DNA of 13,090 nucleotides. Origin: Deltaproteobacteria bacterium (GTDB lineage: Bacteria > Desulfobacterota_B > Binatia > Bin18). The notes below the pieces were generated by a model that was not told where the DNA came from, did no database searches, and saw nothing but the letters and a program-made list of their open reading frames with translations. A program made the translations under genes and the position numbers. Below, piece after piece: positions 1 to 6,719 of this stretch (its first letter is position 1; every line of letters begins with the position of its first letter). The stretch spans positions 1 through 13,090 of the forward strand of contig JAAXHF010000180.1 in NCBI GenBank assembly GCA_012271025.1, in the 5' to 3' direction.

Positions 1-203
1 CCGATGATCTTGCAGTTGCGCTTGTCGAATTCGGGTTTGAGGCCGGCCATATAGCCCAGCTCGGTCGTGCACACCGGGGTGAAATCCTTGGGGTGGGAGA
101 ACAGAATCGCCCAGCTGCCTCCAATCCAGTCATAAAAGTTGATTGTGCCCTCCGTTGTGTCGGCGGTAAAATTCGGAGCTTCTTCACCAATATGGAGCGC
201 CAT
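1..203 (-). CDS. 1-Cys peroxiredoxin (Prx6/AhpC-TSA family), N-terminal part
   Basis: This is the first 67 codons of a thiol peroxidase that reduces hydrogen peroxide, organic or lipid hydroperoxides and peroxynitrite in the cytoplasm. The protein opens [19 protein letters not shown], the usual start of the Prx6 branch. The peroxidatic motif follows: [13 protein letters not shown], with catalytic Cys45 preceded by Thr42 and Pro43. The [14 protein letters not shown] form is characteristic of the Prx6 (1-Cys) group rather than AhpC. Cys64 is not at a known resolving position, and the C-terminal half, where a resolving Cys could lie, is outside the window. The ATG at 203 has an excellent ribosome site (AGGGGAGGA, 209-217). 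It is separated from the upstream dehydrogenase gene by 132 bases holding a large inverted repeat, so it may be read separately. A role in clearing peroxide made by flavoenzymes upstream is an inference. Confidence 0.93.
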   Translation of the reverse strand, partial: MALHIGEEAPNFTADTTEGTINFYDWIGGSWAILFSHPKDFTPVCTTELGYMAGLKPEFDKRNCKII

Positions 204-236
204 GTTTGTCCTCCCCTGAGAGTGATGTGAGCTGAA

Positions 237-281
237 GGTGAACGGGCCGATCACCGCATCGGGAAGCGGGCCGCGTTCACC
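237..281. repeat. 45-bp inverted repeat before the peroxiredoxin gene
   Basis: Arms GGTGAACG (237-244) and CGTTCACC (274-281) are perfect 8-bp complements. The inner GGCC copies at 245-248 and 269-272 extend the stem to 12 pairs around one bulged base (273). A small CGAT/ATCG hairpin (248-251 and 258-261) is an alternative inner fold. The repeat ends 33 bases before the peroxiredoxin ATG and lies after the stop of the dehydrogenase gene. No U-run follows on the minus-strand transcript, so it is not a classic intrinsic terminator. It could be a regulator-binding site, an mRNA-stabilising hairpin or a processing point between the two genes. Confidence 0.5.
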
Positions 282-335
282 TGCCCTGCAACAGAGTTTC
301 TAGCGATTTCCCAGCCGAGAGTCTAGCCTGTGCGC

Positions 336-1469
336 CTAAAACCCGTCGAGCCGGGCCAGCCGCTCGCGGTGGTAGGTGGCATCCCCGAAGGCGAACTCGT
401 TCCACTTGGCGCGCTTGAACCAGAAGTGCATATCGTGCTCCCAGGTAAAGCCGATGCCGCCGTGCATCTGGACCGCCCGGTTGGTCGTGCGGGCATACAC
501 GTCCGACAGCCGGGCCTTGGCCAGGGCTGCGGCTCGGGACGCCTCGGCGGGCAGGGCGTCAAAGGCGTAGGCGGCATACCACACCAGCGACCGGGCGGGC
601 TCGATGTCGCTGGCCATCTCTGCCGCCATATGCTTCAAGGCCTGGAACGAGGCGATGGGTCGGTTGAACTGGGTGCGGGTTTTGGTGTACTCGACGGCCA
701 GCTCCAGGGCTTTCTGCGCCCCGCCCAGGCTGTCGGCGGCCAGGGCTACACACGCCGCGTCAAGCAGCCTGGCCACGATTTTCCAGCCCTTGTCCTTTTT
801 GCCGAGCAGGGCGGTTTTGGGTACGGCGACCTGCTGGAACTCGGCCCGATACACCCGGCGGGTCTGGTCAACGATAGCGAGCGGGGCGAGGCTGAGGCCC
901 GGCGCCTGACGCTCGACCAGGAACAGGCTGATCCCCTGTTCGGCCTTGCCCGAGGTCCGCGCCACTACCAGCAGGACATCGGCGACCTCCGCAAACGGGA
1001 CAAATAGCTTGGTCCCGGACAGCACATAGCCGTGTTTGGTTTTTTTGGCCTTGAGCCGCACGCCCCGGGCGTCGAGGCGGTCGTCCGTCTCAAGCAAGGC
1101 CAGCGTGCCAATCGCCTGGCCCGCAGCCAGACGCGGCAGCCAGGTCTGCTGCTGGGCCGAACTGCCGGCCTGGACCAGGCCCAGCGTGGTCAGCACCGAC
1201 GAGAACACAAACGGGCCGGGCACGACCGCCCGTCCGATCTCTTCGAGCAGGACCGCCATATCCAGCATGCCGAGTCCCAGGCCGCCGTGGGCTTCAGGGA
1301 TCAGCAGACCGGTCCAGCCCAACTCGGCCGTCTTGCGGTGGAGTTCGGGCGAAAACCCCTTGGGGTCGTCGTACAGCTCTCGGACCAGGCCGGGCGGGCA
1401 CTCCTGGCTCAGAAATTCCCGGGCCGTGTTCTGCAGCAGCTCCTGTTCGGCTGACAGGCCAAAATCCAT
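336..1469 (-). CDS. Acyl-CoA dehydrogenase, probable non-catalytic partner subunit
   Basis: A 377-residue acyl-CoA dehydrogenase fold protein that would bind FAD and act in alpha,beta-desaturation of an acyl-CoA. Visible are the helical N-terminal domain (about 1-115), the beta domain (about 120-225, weak LLETDDRLD in place of the usual SEPxxGSD loop) and the C-terminal helical domain. FAD/dimer-interface residues include RTQFNRPI (265-272) and MHGGIGFTWEHD. The acidic catalytic base is missing at both known places. The isovaleryl-type helix position reads LLDAACVAL, with Ala239 where Glu is expected. The usual C-terminal YEG position reads FGDATYHRE. Start ATG 1469 has GAGGGAG just upstream. 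The gene begins 20 bases after the next dehydrogenase gene ends, so they are surely co-transcribed. The likely role is the beta subunit of a heteromeric dehydrogenase with that neighbour; the substrate cannot be read from sequence. Confidence 0.9.
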   Translation of the reverse strand: MDFGLSAEQELLQNTAREFLSQECPPGLVRELYDDPKGFSPELHRKTAELGWTGLLIPEAHGGLGLGMLDMAVLLEEIGRAVVPGPFVFSSVLTTLGLVQAGSSAQQQTWLPRLAAGQAIGTLALLETDDRLDARGVRLKAKKTKHGYVLSGTKLFVPFAEVADVLLVVARTSGKAEQGISLFLVERQAPGLSLAPLAIVDQTRRVYRAEFQQVAVPKTALLGKKDKGWKIVARLLDAACVALAADSLGGAQKALELAVEYTKTRTQFNRPIASFQALKHMAAEMASDIEPARSLVWYAAYAFDALPAEASRAAALAKARLSDVYARTTNRAVQMHGGIGFTWEHDMHFWFKRAKWNEFAFGDATYHRERLARLDGF

Positions 1470-1489
1470 AGCGCTCCCTCGACTGCGGT

Positions 1490-2680
1490 TCAGCCCGACT
1501 TGGGCATGCCCAAGCCCCGCTCACTGATGATGTTCTTCTGGATCTGTGAGGTGCCGCCGCCGATAATCAGACCCAGGGTGAACATGAACTCGTACTGCCA
1601 CACGCCGTTATCGATCACCCGGTCTGCTCCGCGTTTGAGCGGGGCGTAGGAGTTCATGATCTCGAGCGCCAGGGCGCAGATGTCGTGGTTCAGCTCGGTG
1701 CCGACCAGCTTGTTGACCATGGCTCCGAGCCCGGCTCGGCGGCCTTTGATGACATCGGTCAGCTGGCGCAGCGAGTGGTACTTCATGGCCTCGACCCGAC
1801 CGAGCAGCTCGGCCAGCTTCTGGCGGATGACCGGGTCCTCGGCCGCAGGCTTGCCGTAGCGCCGATGGCTGCGGGCCAGCCGCAGCAGGTTGTGCATCAT
1901 CATCTGGGTGCGGGTGGTCGAGCCCAGCATGTTGCGCTCGTGAAACAGGGTCGCGTTGGCCACCATCCAGCCCTGGTGCAGTTCGCCGACCAGGTTGTCC
2001 CGGGGCACGCGCACGTCCTCGAAAAATACCTCGTTGAAGCCGGCGTCGCCCGTCATCTGGACCAGAGGGCGGACCGTAATGCCGGGCGTTTTCATGTCGA
2101 TCAGGACGTAGGAGATGCCACGGTGCTTGGGCGCGTCCGGATCGGTCCGGACCAGACAGAACATCCAGTCCGAAAACTGGGCGCCCGAGGTCCAGACCTT
2201 CTGGCCGTTGATGACGAACTCGTCGCCGACCAGTTCGGCCCGCGTCCGCAGGGAGGCCAGGTCCGAGCCCGAGCCGGGTTCCGAATAGCCCTGACACCAG
2301 ATCTCTTCGGCGGTCAGCACCGTGGGCAGATAGCGCTGTTTCTGCTGCTCGGTGCCGCACTGCAGCAGGGTCGGGCCGAGCATGGTCAGGCCCGAGGCGC
2401 CGATCAGGCCCGGCGCCCGGGCCAGGATGAGTTCTTCGTTGACGATGGTCTGGCGCATGACGTCGCTGTCGCCCTGGCCGCCGTACTCCTTGGGCCAGCC
2501 TCTGGCCACATAGCCGGCCTGATGCAGGCTGCGCTGCCAGGCTTTTGCGCGCGCGATGCGGCGTGGATCGTCGGGCGCCAGCGTGCTGAGCGATGTGTCC
2601 TTTTTGGGGACGTTTTTTTTCATCCAGGCCCGGACCTGTTTGCGAAAGGCCTTATCCTGTTTGGAATAACTGAGATCCAT
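1490..2680 (-). CDS. Acyl-CoA dehydrogenase, probable catalytic subunit
   Basis: A 396-residue FAD-dependent acyl-CoA dehydrogenase passing electrons to electron-transfer flavoprotein. The N-terminal helical domain spans about 1-120. The substrate/FAD loop CQGYSEPGSGSDLASLRT lies at 129-146 and KVWTSGA at 161-167. In the C-terminal domain FHERNMLG places Glu248 where isovaleryl-CoA dehydrogenase and the mycobacterial ChsE4/FadE26 family carry the catalytic base. The other common position (YEG) is GGGTSQIQ here, so Glu248 is the only candidate base. ATG 2680 follows GGAGGG at good spacing; the gene starts 18 bases after the amidohydrolase ends. Together with the following base-less dehydrogenase it resembles alpha2beta2 enzymes that act on bulky substrates such as steroid side chains. 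That analogy is family knowledge plus inference; no alignment was run. Confidence 0.92.
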   Translation of the reverse strand: MDLSYSKQDKAFRKQVRAWMKKNVPKKDTSLSTLAPDDPRRIARAKAWQRSLHQAGYVARGWPKEYGGQGDSDVMRQTIVNEELILARAPGLIGASGLTMLGPTLLQCGTEQQKQRYLPTVLTAEEIWCQGYSEPGSGSDLASLRTRAELVGDEFVINGQKVWTSGAQFSDWMFCLVRTDPDAPKHRGISYVLIDMKTPGITVRPLVQMTGDAGFNEVFFEDVRVPRDNLVGELHQGWMVANATLFHERNMLGSTTRTQMMMHNLLRLARSHRRYGKPAAEDPVIRQKLAELLGRVEAMKYHSLRQLTDVIKGRRAGLGAMVNKLVGTELNHDICALALEIMNSYAPLKRGADRVIDNGVWQYEFMFTLGLIIGGGTSQIQKNIISERGLGMPKSG

Positions 2681-2698
2681 ACCACCCTCCGGCGTGGG

Positions 2699-3811
2699 CT
2701 ACAGGTTGTACAGCCGTCTGGCGTTCTCGCCGATGATCTTGGTCCGGGCCGCTTCCGACAGCGGCGCGCAGGCTTCCCGAACCTCCTCGACCACGCCCGG
2801 AAAGGTGCAGTCGAAGTGCGGATAGTCCGAGCCCCAGATCACGCAGTCTTCCAGGCCCATGGCGACCATGCCCTGCAGGGTGCGCTCGTCGGGGTCGAGG
2901 GCGATAAAGCACTGCTGCTTGAAATGCTCGCTCGGTTTTTGCTTCAGCCACGGCACATAGTGGCCCATTTTCTCGAAATGACCGTCCATGCGGTCGAGCC
3001 AGTAACCGATCCAGCCCACGCCCGATTCCAGAAAGGCGACCCGTAGCCGGGGGAACTTGCTCAGCACCCCGCCGCAGATGATATCCATGCACGCGCCCTG
3101 CTGCTCCCAGGGATGGCAGACCATGTGGAAGAAAAACGGGTCTTTGTAGCGCTCCTGGCCCAGCGTCGGCATTTTGGTGCCAAAGCTGCCATGAATGGCG
3201 ATTGGAATGTTCAGTGCCTCGGCCTCGCGCCACAGCACGTCATAGGCCGGATCGTTCAGCCGGCGACCGTTGAACGGGTTGGGACGGATGAACACGGCCC
3301 GCATGTCCAACTCTTTGACGACGCGGCGCATCTCGGTGACCGCCTCGTCGACATCCTGGAGCGGTAGCGGGGCAACGGCAAAGAAGCGCTCGGGGTACGG
3401 CTTGCAGAAGTCGGCAATCCAGTTGTTATAGGCTCGGCACGCGGCGGCGGCCAGCTGCGGGTCTTCCAGGTCGCCGTAGATCAGCCACAGGCTGGGATAG
3501 AAAAAGGCTTGCTCAATGCCTTCGAGGTCCATGTCCTTGACCCGGGCGTGGGGGTCATAGCCGCCCACAACGATCTCGTCCCAGCCCATGGTCCGGGCTT
3601 TATGCGGGTCGGACAGCCCGCCTGGCGTACACGCCGCAGCGATCGCCATGTTCCGGTCGTGGCGGACTTGGCCGTTGATCCTGAGCTTATCAATGCCGTC
3701 ACGGTCACGAAAAATCTGAATCACCCCGTCGCGATAGGCCGGCTCGGTATACTCCTGCCAGACGCTCGGCGGCTCAAGAATATGTCCATCCGCGTCAATA
3801 ATCTGGGCCAT
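2699..3811 (-). CDS. Metal-dependent amidohydrolase-2 family protein (TIM barrel)
   Basis: A 370-residue member of the Amidohydrolase-2 (ACMSD-like) group: one-metal TIM-barrel hydrolases and decarboxylases acting on carboxylated or ring-derived compounds. The first strand reads MAQIIDADGHILEPPSVW, giving Asp8-x-His10 in place of the common HxH. Later ligands are His207 (AIHGSFG), His229/His233 (HMVCHPWEQ) and Asp329 (IWGSDYPHFD). Glu263 in FLESGVGW is also typical of the family. I chose ATG 3811 because AGGAGAG lies at proper spacing and the conserved strand begins there. A GTG at 3865 would add 18 unconserved residues. It is 18 bases upstream of the first dehydrogenase, so it belongs to the same transcript. 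It could be a decarboxylase or C-C hydrolase feeding or draining the acyl-CoA step; the exact reaction cannot be read. Confidence 0.9.
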   Translation of the reverse strand: MAQIIDADGHILEPPSVWQEYTEPAYRDGVIQIFRDRDGIDKLRINGQVRHDRNMAIAAACTPGGLSDPHKARTMGWDEIVVGGYDPHARVKDMDLEGIEQAFFYPSLWLIYGDLEDPQLAAAACRAYNNWIADFCKPYPERFFAVAPLPLQDVDEAVTEMRRVVKELDMRAVFIRPNPFNGRRLNDPAYDVLWREAEALNIPIAIHGSFGTKMPTLGQERYKDPFFFHMVCHPWEQQGACMDIICGGVLSKFPRLRVAFLESGVGWIGYWLDRMDGHFEKMGHYVPWLKQKPSEHFKQQCFIALDPDERTLQGMVAMGLEDCVIWGSDYPHFDCTFPGVVEEVREACAPLSEAARTKIIGENARRLYNL

Positions 3812-3894
3812 GGCTGCTCTCCTGTGTGGCGTTCCTCGGCGCCCATCTTCGGCGTCCATTTTCACTGTTCACTACGCGCAGGCGGCGCGCCCTG

Positions 3895-4353
3895 TCAACC
3901 TGACACTCCGGGCAGGCCGACGACGACCTGATTGCTGATCCGCTCCACCCCACCGTCGGCCCGCAGGCCCTTGAGGGAAACCGTGCAGCACGTCTCTGGA
4001 TCGCTGAGATCGTCCCAGTCGATGTCGGCCTCGGCCGGGATGGGAAAGCTGACCGAGACCGCGCCGGCGTAGCGCTTGAAGGGATCGAGCGCGCCGGCCA
4101 GTCTGACCTCGGGTTCGAGCGGAAAGACCAGCACTTCGAGGTAGGGCAGGGGCAGCTCGGCGTCCTCGGCCAAGTCATATTCGAGCCGGACGGTCAGCGA
4201 TTCGGCGTTGAAGCGCTTTAGCTCAACCTGTGAGATGTGAATCAATTCCTTGCTGGGCTCTGAACCCGAGCAGCCCCAGAGCAGCAATCCGGCCACAAGA
4301 AGAACGCCGAGCAGCTGCCCGAGCTTGCTGTGAGAGATGCCTTGTCCGCTCAT
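3895..4353 (-). CDS. Small putative lipoprotein, unknown function
   Basis: A 152-residue protein I do not recognise by family. The N-terminus is a lipoprotein signal: a positively charged start (His8, Lys10), a hydrophobic stretch LLGVLLVAGLLL (14-25) and a lipobox LWGC with Cys28 as the lipidation site. Ser29 follows Cys28, so the lipoprotein would go to the outer membrane if the enterobacterial +2 rule applies. The mature part is about 125 residues and acidic. It looks beta-rich, with alternating hydrophobic strands such as VRLEYDL, YLEVLVFPL and GAVSVSFPI, and a CC pair near residue 122. ATG 4353 has AGGGAAGG at good spacing. It sits between the monooxygenase (42 bases) and the amidohydrolase (83 bases) on the same strand, so it is probably in the operon. 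A link to the catabolic enzymes is only positional. Confidence 0.75.
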   Translation of the reverse strand: MSGQGISHSKLGQLLGVLLVAGLLLWGCSGSEPSKELIHISQVELKRFNAESLTVRLEYDLAEDAELPLPYLEVLVFPLEPEVRLAGALDPFKRYAGAVSVSFPIPAEADIDWDDLSDPETCCTVSLKGLRADGGVERISNQVVVGLPGVSG

Positions 4354-4395
4354 AATGCCTTCCCTGGCCGCGTGCGGCTTCAGACCCGGGCCGGA

Positions 4396-5283
4396 CTAAA
4401 TCAGCTTCACGTCCCGTGCGAAGCGTTCCATCATGCCGGCCATTTCTTCATAGCTGCGGGCAAAGTTGAAAAACGCCAGGTACAGATAGCTCGCTCCCAG
4501 CTCCTGGTAGCGCGGAATGTCATCGACGATGGCCTCGGGCCGTTTGCCGCGGGGCGACACACACAGGGTAATCGTCGACATGTCCCGCCCGGCCTTGGCC
4601 GCCCTGTCCCTGAGTTTGTCCACCCGTTCGGCAAATTCTTCAGGACTGAACACCACCGCCGCCCAGCCGTCGCCGTATTCGACGATCCGGCGCAGGGCCG
4701 GTCCGGTATGCCCGCCCAGCCAGATCGGCGGGTGGGGGCGCTGGACCGGTCGGGGCTCGCAGCACAGCTCGGGGAACTGGTGAAAGCGGCCCGAGAAGCT
4801 GGCGCTGTCTGCGGTCCACAGGGCCTTCATAACCGCCACGCTCTCATCGCTCAGCGGGCCGCGGTCGGCAAACGGGGCGTTGAGGGCGCCAAACTCCTCC
4901 TCCATCCAGCCCACGCCAACCCCCAGGATGACCCGGCCGGCGGACAAGACATCGAGGGTGGCGACCGTCTTGGCGGTCACCACCGCATTCCGATGGGGCA
5001 GGACCAGGACGGCTGTGCCGAGACGGATGGTGGTGGTGCAGGCTGCGGCAAAGCTCAGGACTGTCAGCGGTTCGAGGATGGGCGCGTGCGGATCGAGCGG
5101 AAACGCGCCGTTGGCGGTATACGGATATGGTGAGTTGATTGCCAGCGGGGTGACGATGTGATCGCCCACCCACACGGAATCGTAGCCCAGGGCTTCGGCC
5201 GTTTGGGCGGTGGTCCGAATGTTGTTCAGCACGTCGCCTCTGGCCAGCGGACCGATATGGGGCAAAAAGGCACCGTATTGCAT
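4396..5283 (-). CDS. LLM class flavin-dependent oxidoreductase (luciferase-like)
   Basis: A 295-residue luciferase-like oxidoreductase, probably using reduced FMN or coenzyme F420 to oxidise an organic substrate. The TIM-barrel landmarks are in order: MQYGAFLPHIG at strand 1, ALGYDSVWVGDH (31-42), the LVLPHRNA strand (93-100), LSAGRVILGVGVGWMEEEF (113-131) with the glycine-rich cofactor loop, and RPHPPIWLGGHTGPALRR later. The GVGVGWMEEEF form matches the subgroup usually annotated as F420-dependent (TIGR03619-like). Whether this cell makes F420 cannot be told here. ATG 5283 has GAGGAGAG upstream. It is the first gene of the leftward cluster, so the promoter should lie in 5284-5500. The inverted repeat at 5323-5360 is a candidate control site. 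Role with its neighbours: an oxygenation or redox step ahead of the amidohydrolase and dehydrogenases (inference). Confidence 0.9.
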   Translation of the reverse strand: MQYGAFLPHIGPLARGDVLNNIRTTAQTAEALGYDSVWVGDHIVTPLAINSPYPYTANGAFPLDPHAPILEPLTVLSFAAACTTTIRLGTAVLVLPHRNAVVTAKTVATLDVLSAGRVILGVGVGWMEEEFGALNAPFADRGPLSDESVAVMKALWTADSASFSGRFHQFPELCCEPRPVQRPHPPIWLGGHTGPALRRIVEYGDGWAAVVFSPEEFAERVDKLRDRAAKAGRDMSTITLCVSPRGKRPEAIVDDIPRYQELGASYLYLAFFNFARSYEEMAGMMERFARDVKLI

Positions 5284-5322
5284 GCTGCGTCTCTCCTCTG
5301 GGGCTCTCGACTCGCCAGGCTG

Positions 5323-5360
5323 AACGATGAGGCCTGTCTCATTGAGAAGAGATCATCGTT
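5323..5360. repeat. Inverted repeat in the leader of the leftward operon (candidate operator)
   Basis: Perfect 8-bp arms AACGATGA (5323-5330) and TCATCGTT (5353-5360) enclose a second small hairpin TCTC-ATT-GAGA (5337-5347). The structure lies 40 bases upstream of the monooxygenase ATG (5283). A weak minus-strand promoter can be drawn with -35 TTGTCT (5375-5380) and -10 GATGAT (5352-5357), spacer 17, in which the -10 overlaps the right arm. The promoter match is poor (4/6 each), so only the inverted repeat is certain. It could be an operator for the catabolic operon or an mRNA leader hairpin. Confidence 0.4.
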
Positions 5361-5505
5361 CCCCTTGGCGGTCAAGACAAGGCCGCCGGACGGGTCGGAC
5401 GCGGCCCGCAATCTGGCAATCCGGGGCCGGACGTGCTAACACCACCTGAACCGCAGTGCGCCCCAAATACACGAGTCTGACGAATCGAGATTCATGAGGA
5501 GAGCC

Positions 5506-6159
5506 ATGGAGGGGGTCCGTATACTCTTGGTCCGACACGGAGAGACGGTGTGGAATCAGGAAAACCGCTGGCAGGGCCAGGCCGATGTGCCGCTGAGCGA
5601 CAACGGGCGGGACCAATCGTGGCGTCTGGCGCGGCGGCTGGACGCGGAAAAGCAGTCGGTCCAGGCGATCTATACCAGCGACCTGATCCGCGCGGTGGAT
5701 ACGGCGATGATTGTGGGCCAGATCCTGGGGGTCGAGCCGACCATTGAGACCGGCTGGCGGGAGATGAACATCGGCACCTGGAGCGGGCTGCGGACCGGCG
5801 AGGTGATTGCCCGCCACCCCGAGGAGTGGGAACGCCTGCGGGCGGGTGAGGATCTGCCCCGGGGCGGTGGTGAGACCTTCGCCCATTTTCAGGGCCGCCT
5901 GATTGCTGCCGCCCGGTCACTGGTCGCCAGGCACCCCGGTCAGCAGGTGGCGGTGGTGACCCACGGCGGTGCGGTGCGGGCGTTCTTGCTATACTGCCGC
6001 GGTTTGGCCATGAGCGAGTTCCGCAAGATCGACAAAATCGGCAACACCGGCCTGAGCAAGGTGACCCTGAGTGCGGATGGCAGCGCGCTGATCCATTATG
6101 TGAACGATACCAGTCATCTGGATGGGGTGGCGTTGTCGGGCGAGACGGTTGACGCCTGA
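5506..6159 (+). CDS. Histidine phosphatase family protein (phosphoglycerate mutase-like)
   Basis: A 217-residue cofactor-independent-of-metal phosphatase that works through a phosphohistidine. The motif LLVRHGETVWN gives Arg10-His11-Gly12, with His11 as nucleophile. RWQGQADVPLS, YTSDLIRA (Arg62) and REMNIGTWSG (Glu86, likely proton donor) follow. The second catalytic histidine is His153 in VVTHGG. The C-terminal VNDTSHLDG resembles the closing motif of CobC and of the metal-independent phosphoserine phosphatases (PspA type). It could therefore be an alpha-ribazole phosphatase, a phosphoserine phosphatase or a broad phosphatase. ATG 5506 is preferred over ATG 5494 because GAGGAG (5497-5502) sits at the right distance from it. 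Its last 34 bases, together with the next 5, are repeated 530 bases downstream. It is divergent from the catabolic operon and 59 bases before the aspartic protease gene. Confidence 0.9.
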   Translation: MEGVRILLVRHGETVWNQENRWQGQADVPLSDNGRDQSWRLARRLDAEKQSVQAIYTSDLIRAVDTAMIVGQILGVEPTIETGWREMNIGTWSGLRTGEVIARHPEEWERLRAGEDLPRGGGETFAHFQGRLIAAARSLVARHPGQQVAVVTHGGAVRAFLLYCRGLAMSEFRKIDKIGNTGLSKVTLSADGSALIHYVNDTSHLDGVALSGETVDA

Positions 6160-6164
6160 GGACG
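6126..6164 (+). repeat. 39-bp direct repeat, copy 1 (3-prime end of phosphatase gene)
   Basis: This segment codes the last ten residues of the histidine phosphatase (VALSGETVDA) with its TGA stop, plus 5 further bases. It recurs at 6656-6694 with one difference (T6133 versus C6663), which is synonymous (TTG/CTG, Leu). Similarity stops abruptly on both sides of the repeat. Confidence 0.9.
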
Positions 6165-6218
6165 TGTCGCGCCAACGAAGAGCAGGTTTTCTTGTACGAG
6201 CCTCAGCAGGAGGACGAC

Positions 6219-6638
6219 ATGGGAGAGATTACCGTCAATGTGACGCTTGAAAATCCCATTGATCGAGGTGTTTTTGAGCGAGGAGATGGCGAGGAATCCG
6301 CTATTCGCCGTTCCAGTCTTGACGCGATTGTCGATACCGGTGCCGTCATGCTGGCCCTGCCGCAGAATGTGGTTGAGCGGCTGGGCCTGGAAATACGCCG
6401 GACTGTGATCGTCTCCTATGCGGATGAGCGGAAGGAAGAGCGCCCGGTGGCGGGTCCGTTGACTATCCGCATCGGCAACCGGTTTATGAGCACCGACTGT
6501 ATTGTCGGCCCCCCCTTGAGCGAACCGCTGATCGGCCAGATCATACTCGAAGCTTTGGATCTCATCGCTGATTGTACACGCCAGACCCTGACGCCGCGCC
6601 CGGAGTCGCCGGACTACCCGTTGCTGAAGCTCAAATGA
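6219..6638 (+). CDS. Clan AA (retropepsin-like) aspartic protease
   Basis: A 139-residue single-lobe aspartic protease homologue. The active-site motif is IVDTGAVMLALP with Asp39-Thr40-Gly41. The flap region follows (TVIVSYADERKEERPVAG), then the second psi-loop-like part SEPLIGQIILEALDLIAD, where this family usually reads LIGxxxLE. As in retroviral proteases the active enzyme should be a dimer. No signal peptide or membrane segment is seen, so it is cytoplasmic. Bacterial members of this small family often accompany toxin-antitoxin or mobile genes, and their substrates are mostly unknown. ATG 6219 is set by a perfect AGGAGG (6208-6213) five bases upstream; a TTG at 6192 would add nine residues without a ribosome site. 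A 39-bp direct repeat flanks the gene, which suggests it arrived as a unit. Confidence 0.85.
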   Translation: MGEITVNVTLENPIDRGVFERGDGEESAIRRSSLDAIVDTGAVMLALPQNVVERLGLEIRRTVIVSYADERKEERPVAGPLTIRIGNRFMSTDCIVGPPLSEPLIGQIILEALDLIADCTRQTLTPRPESPDYPLLKLK

Positions 6639-6655
6639 GCGCCGTTTCTCAGTTC

Positions 6656-6694
6656 GGTGGCGCTGTCGGGCGAGACGGTTGACGCCTGAGGACG
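6656..6694 (+). repeat. 39-bp direct repeat, copy 2 (duplicated phosphatase gene end)
   Basis: This copy of 6126-6164 has 38 of 39 bases identical. It starts 17 bases after the aspartic protease stop and ends 25 bases before the stop of the toxin gene on the other strand. It keeps the phosphatase reading frame (ten codons and TGA) but is attached to no open reading frame, so it is a non-coding relic here. Confidence 0.9.
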
Positions 6695-6719
6695 GTAGCG
6701 GCAGAGGCTCAGGGAGAAA

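Noticed and set aside
1685..3046. Long plus-strand open frame (453 codons) across the dehydrogenase and amidohydrolase genes
   Set aside because: It lies antisense to two clearly recognisable enzymes, has no family motif and no ribosome site; it follows from high GC at third codon positions.
6639..6719. Terminator between the convergent protease and toxin genes
   Set aside because: No stem with a U-run is visible; the space is taken by the second copy of the direct repeat.
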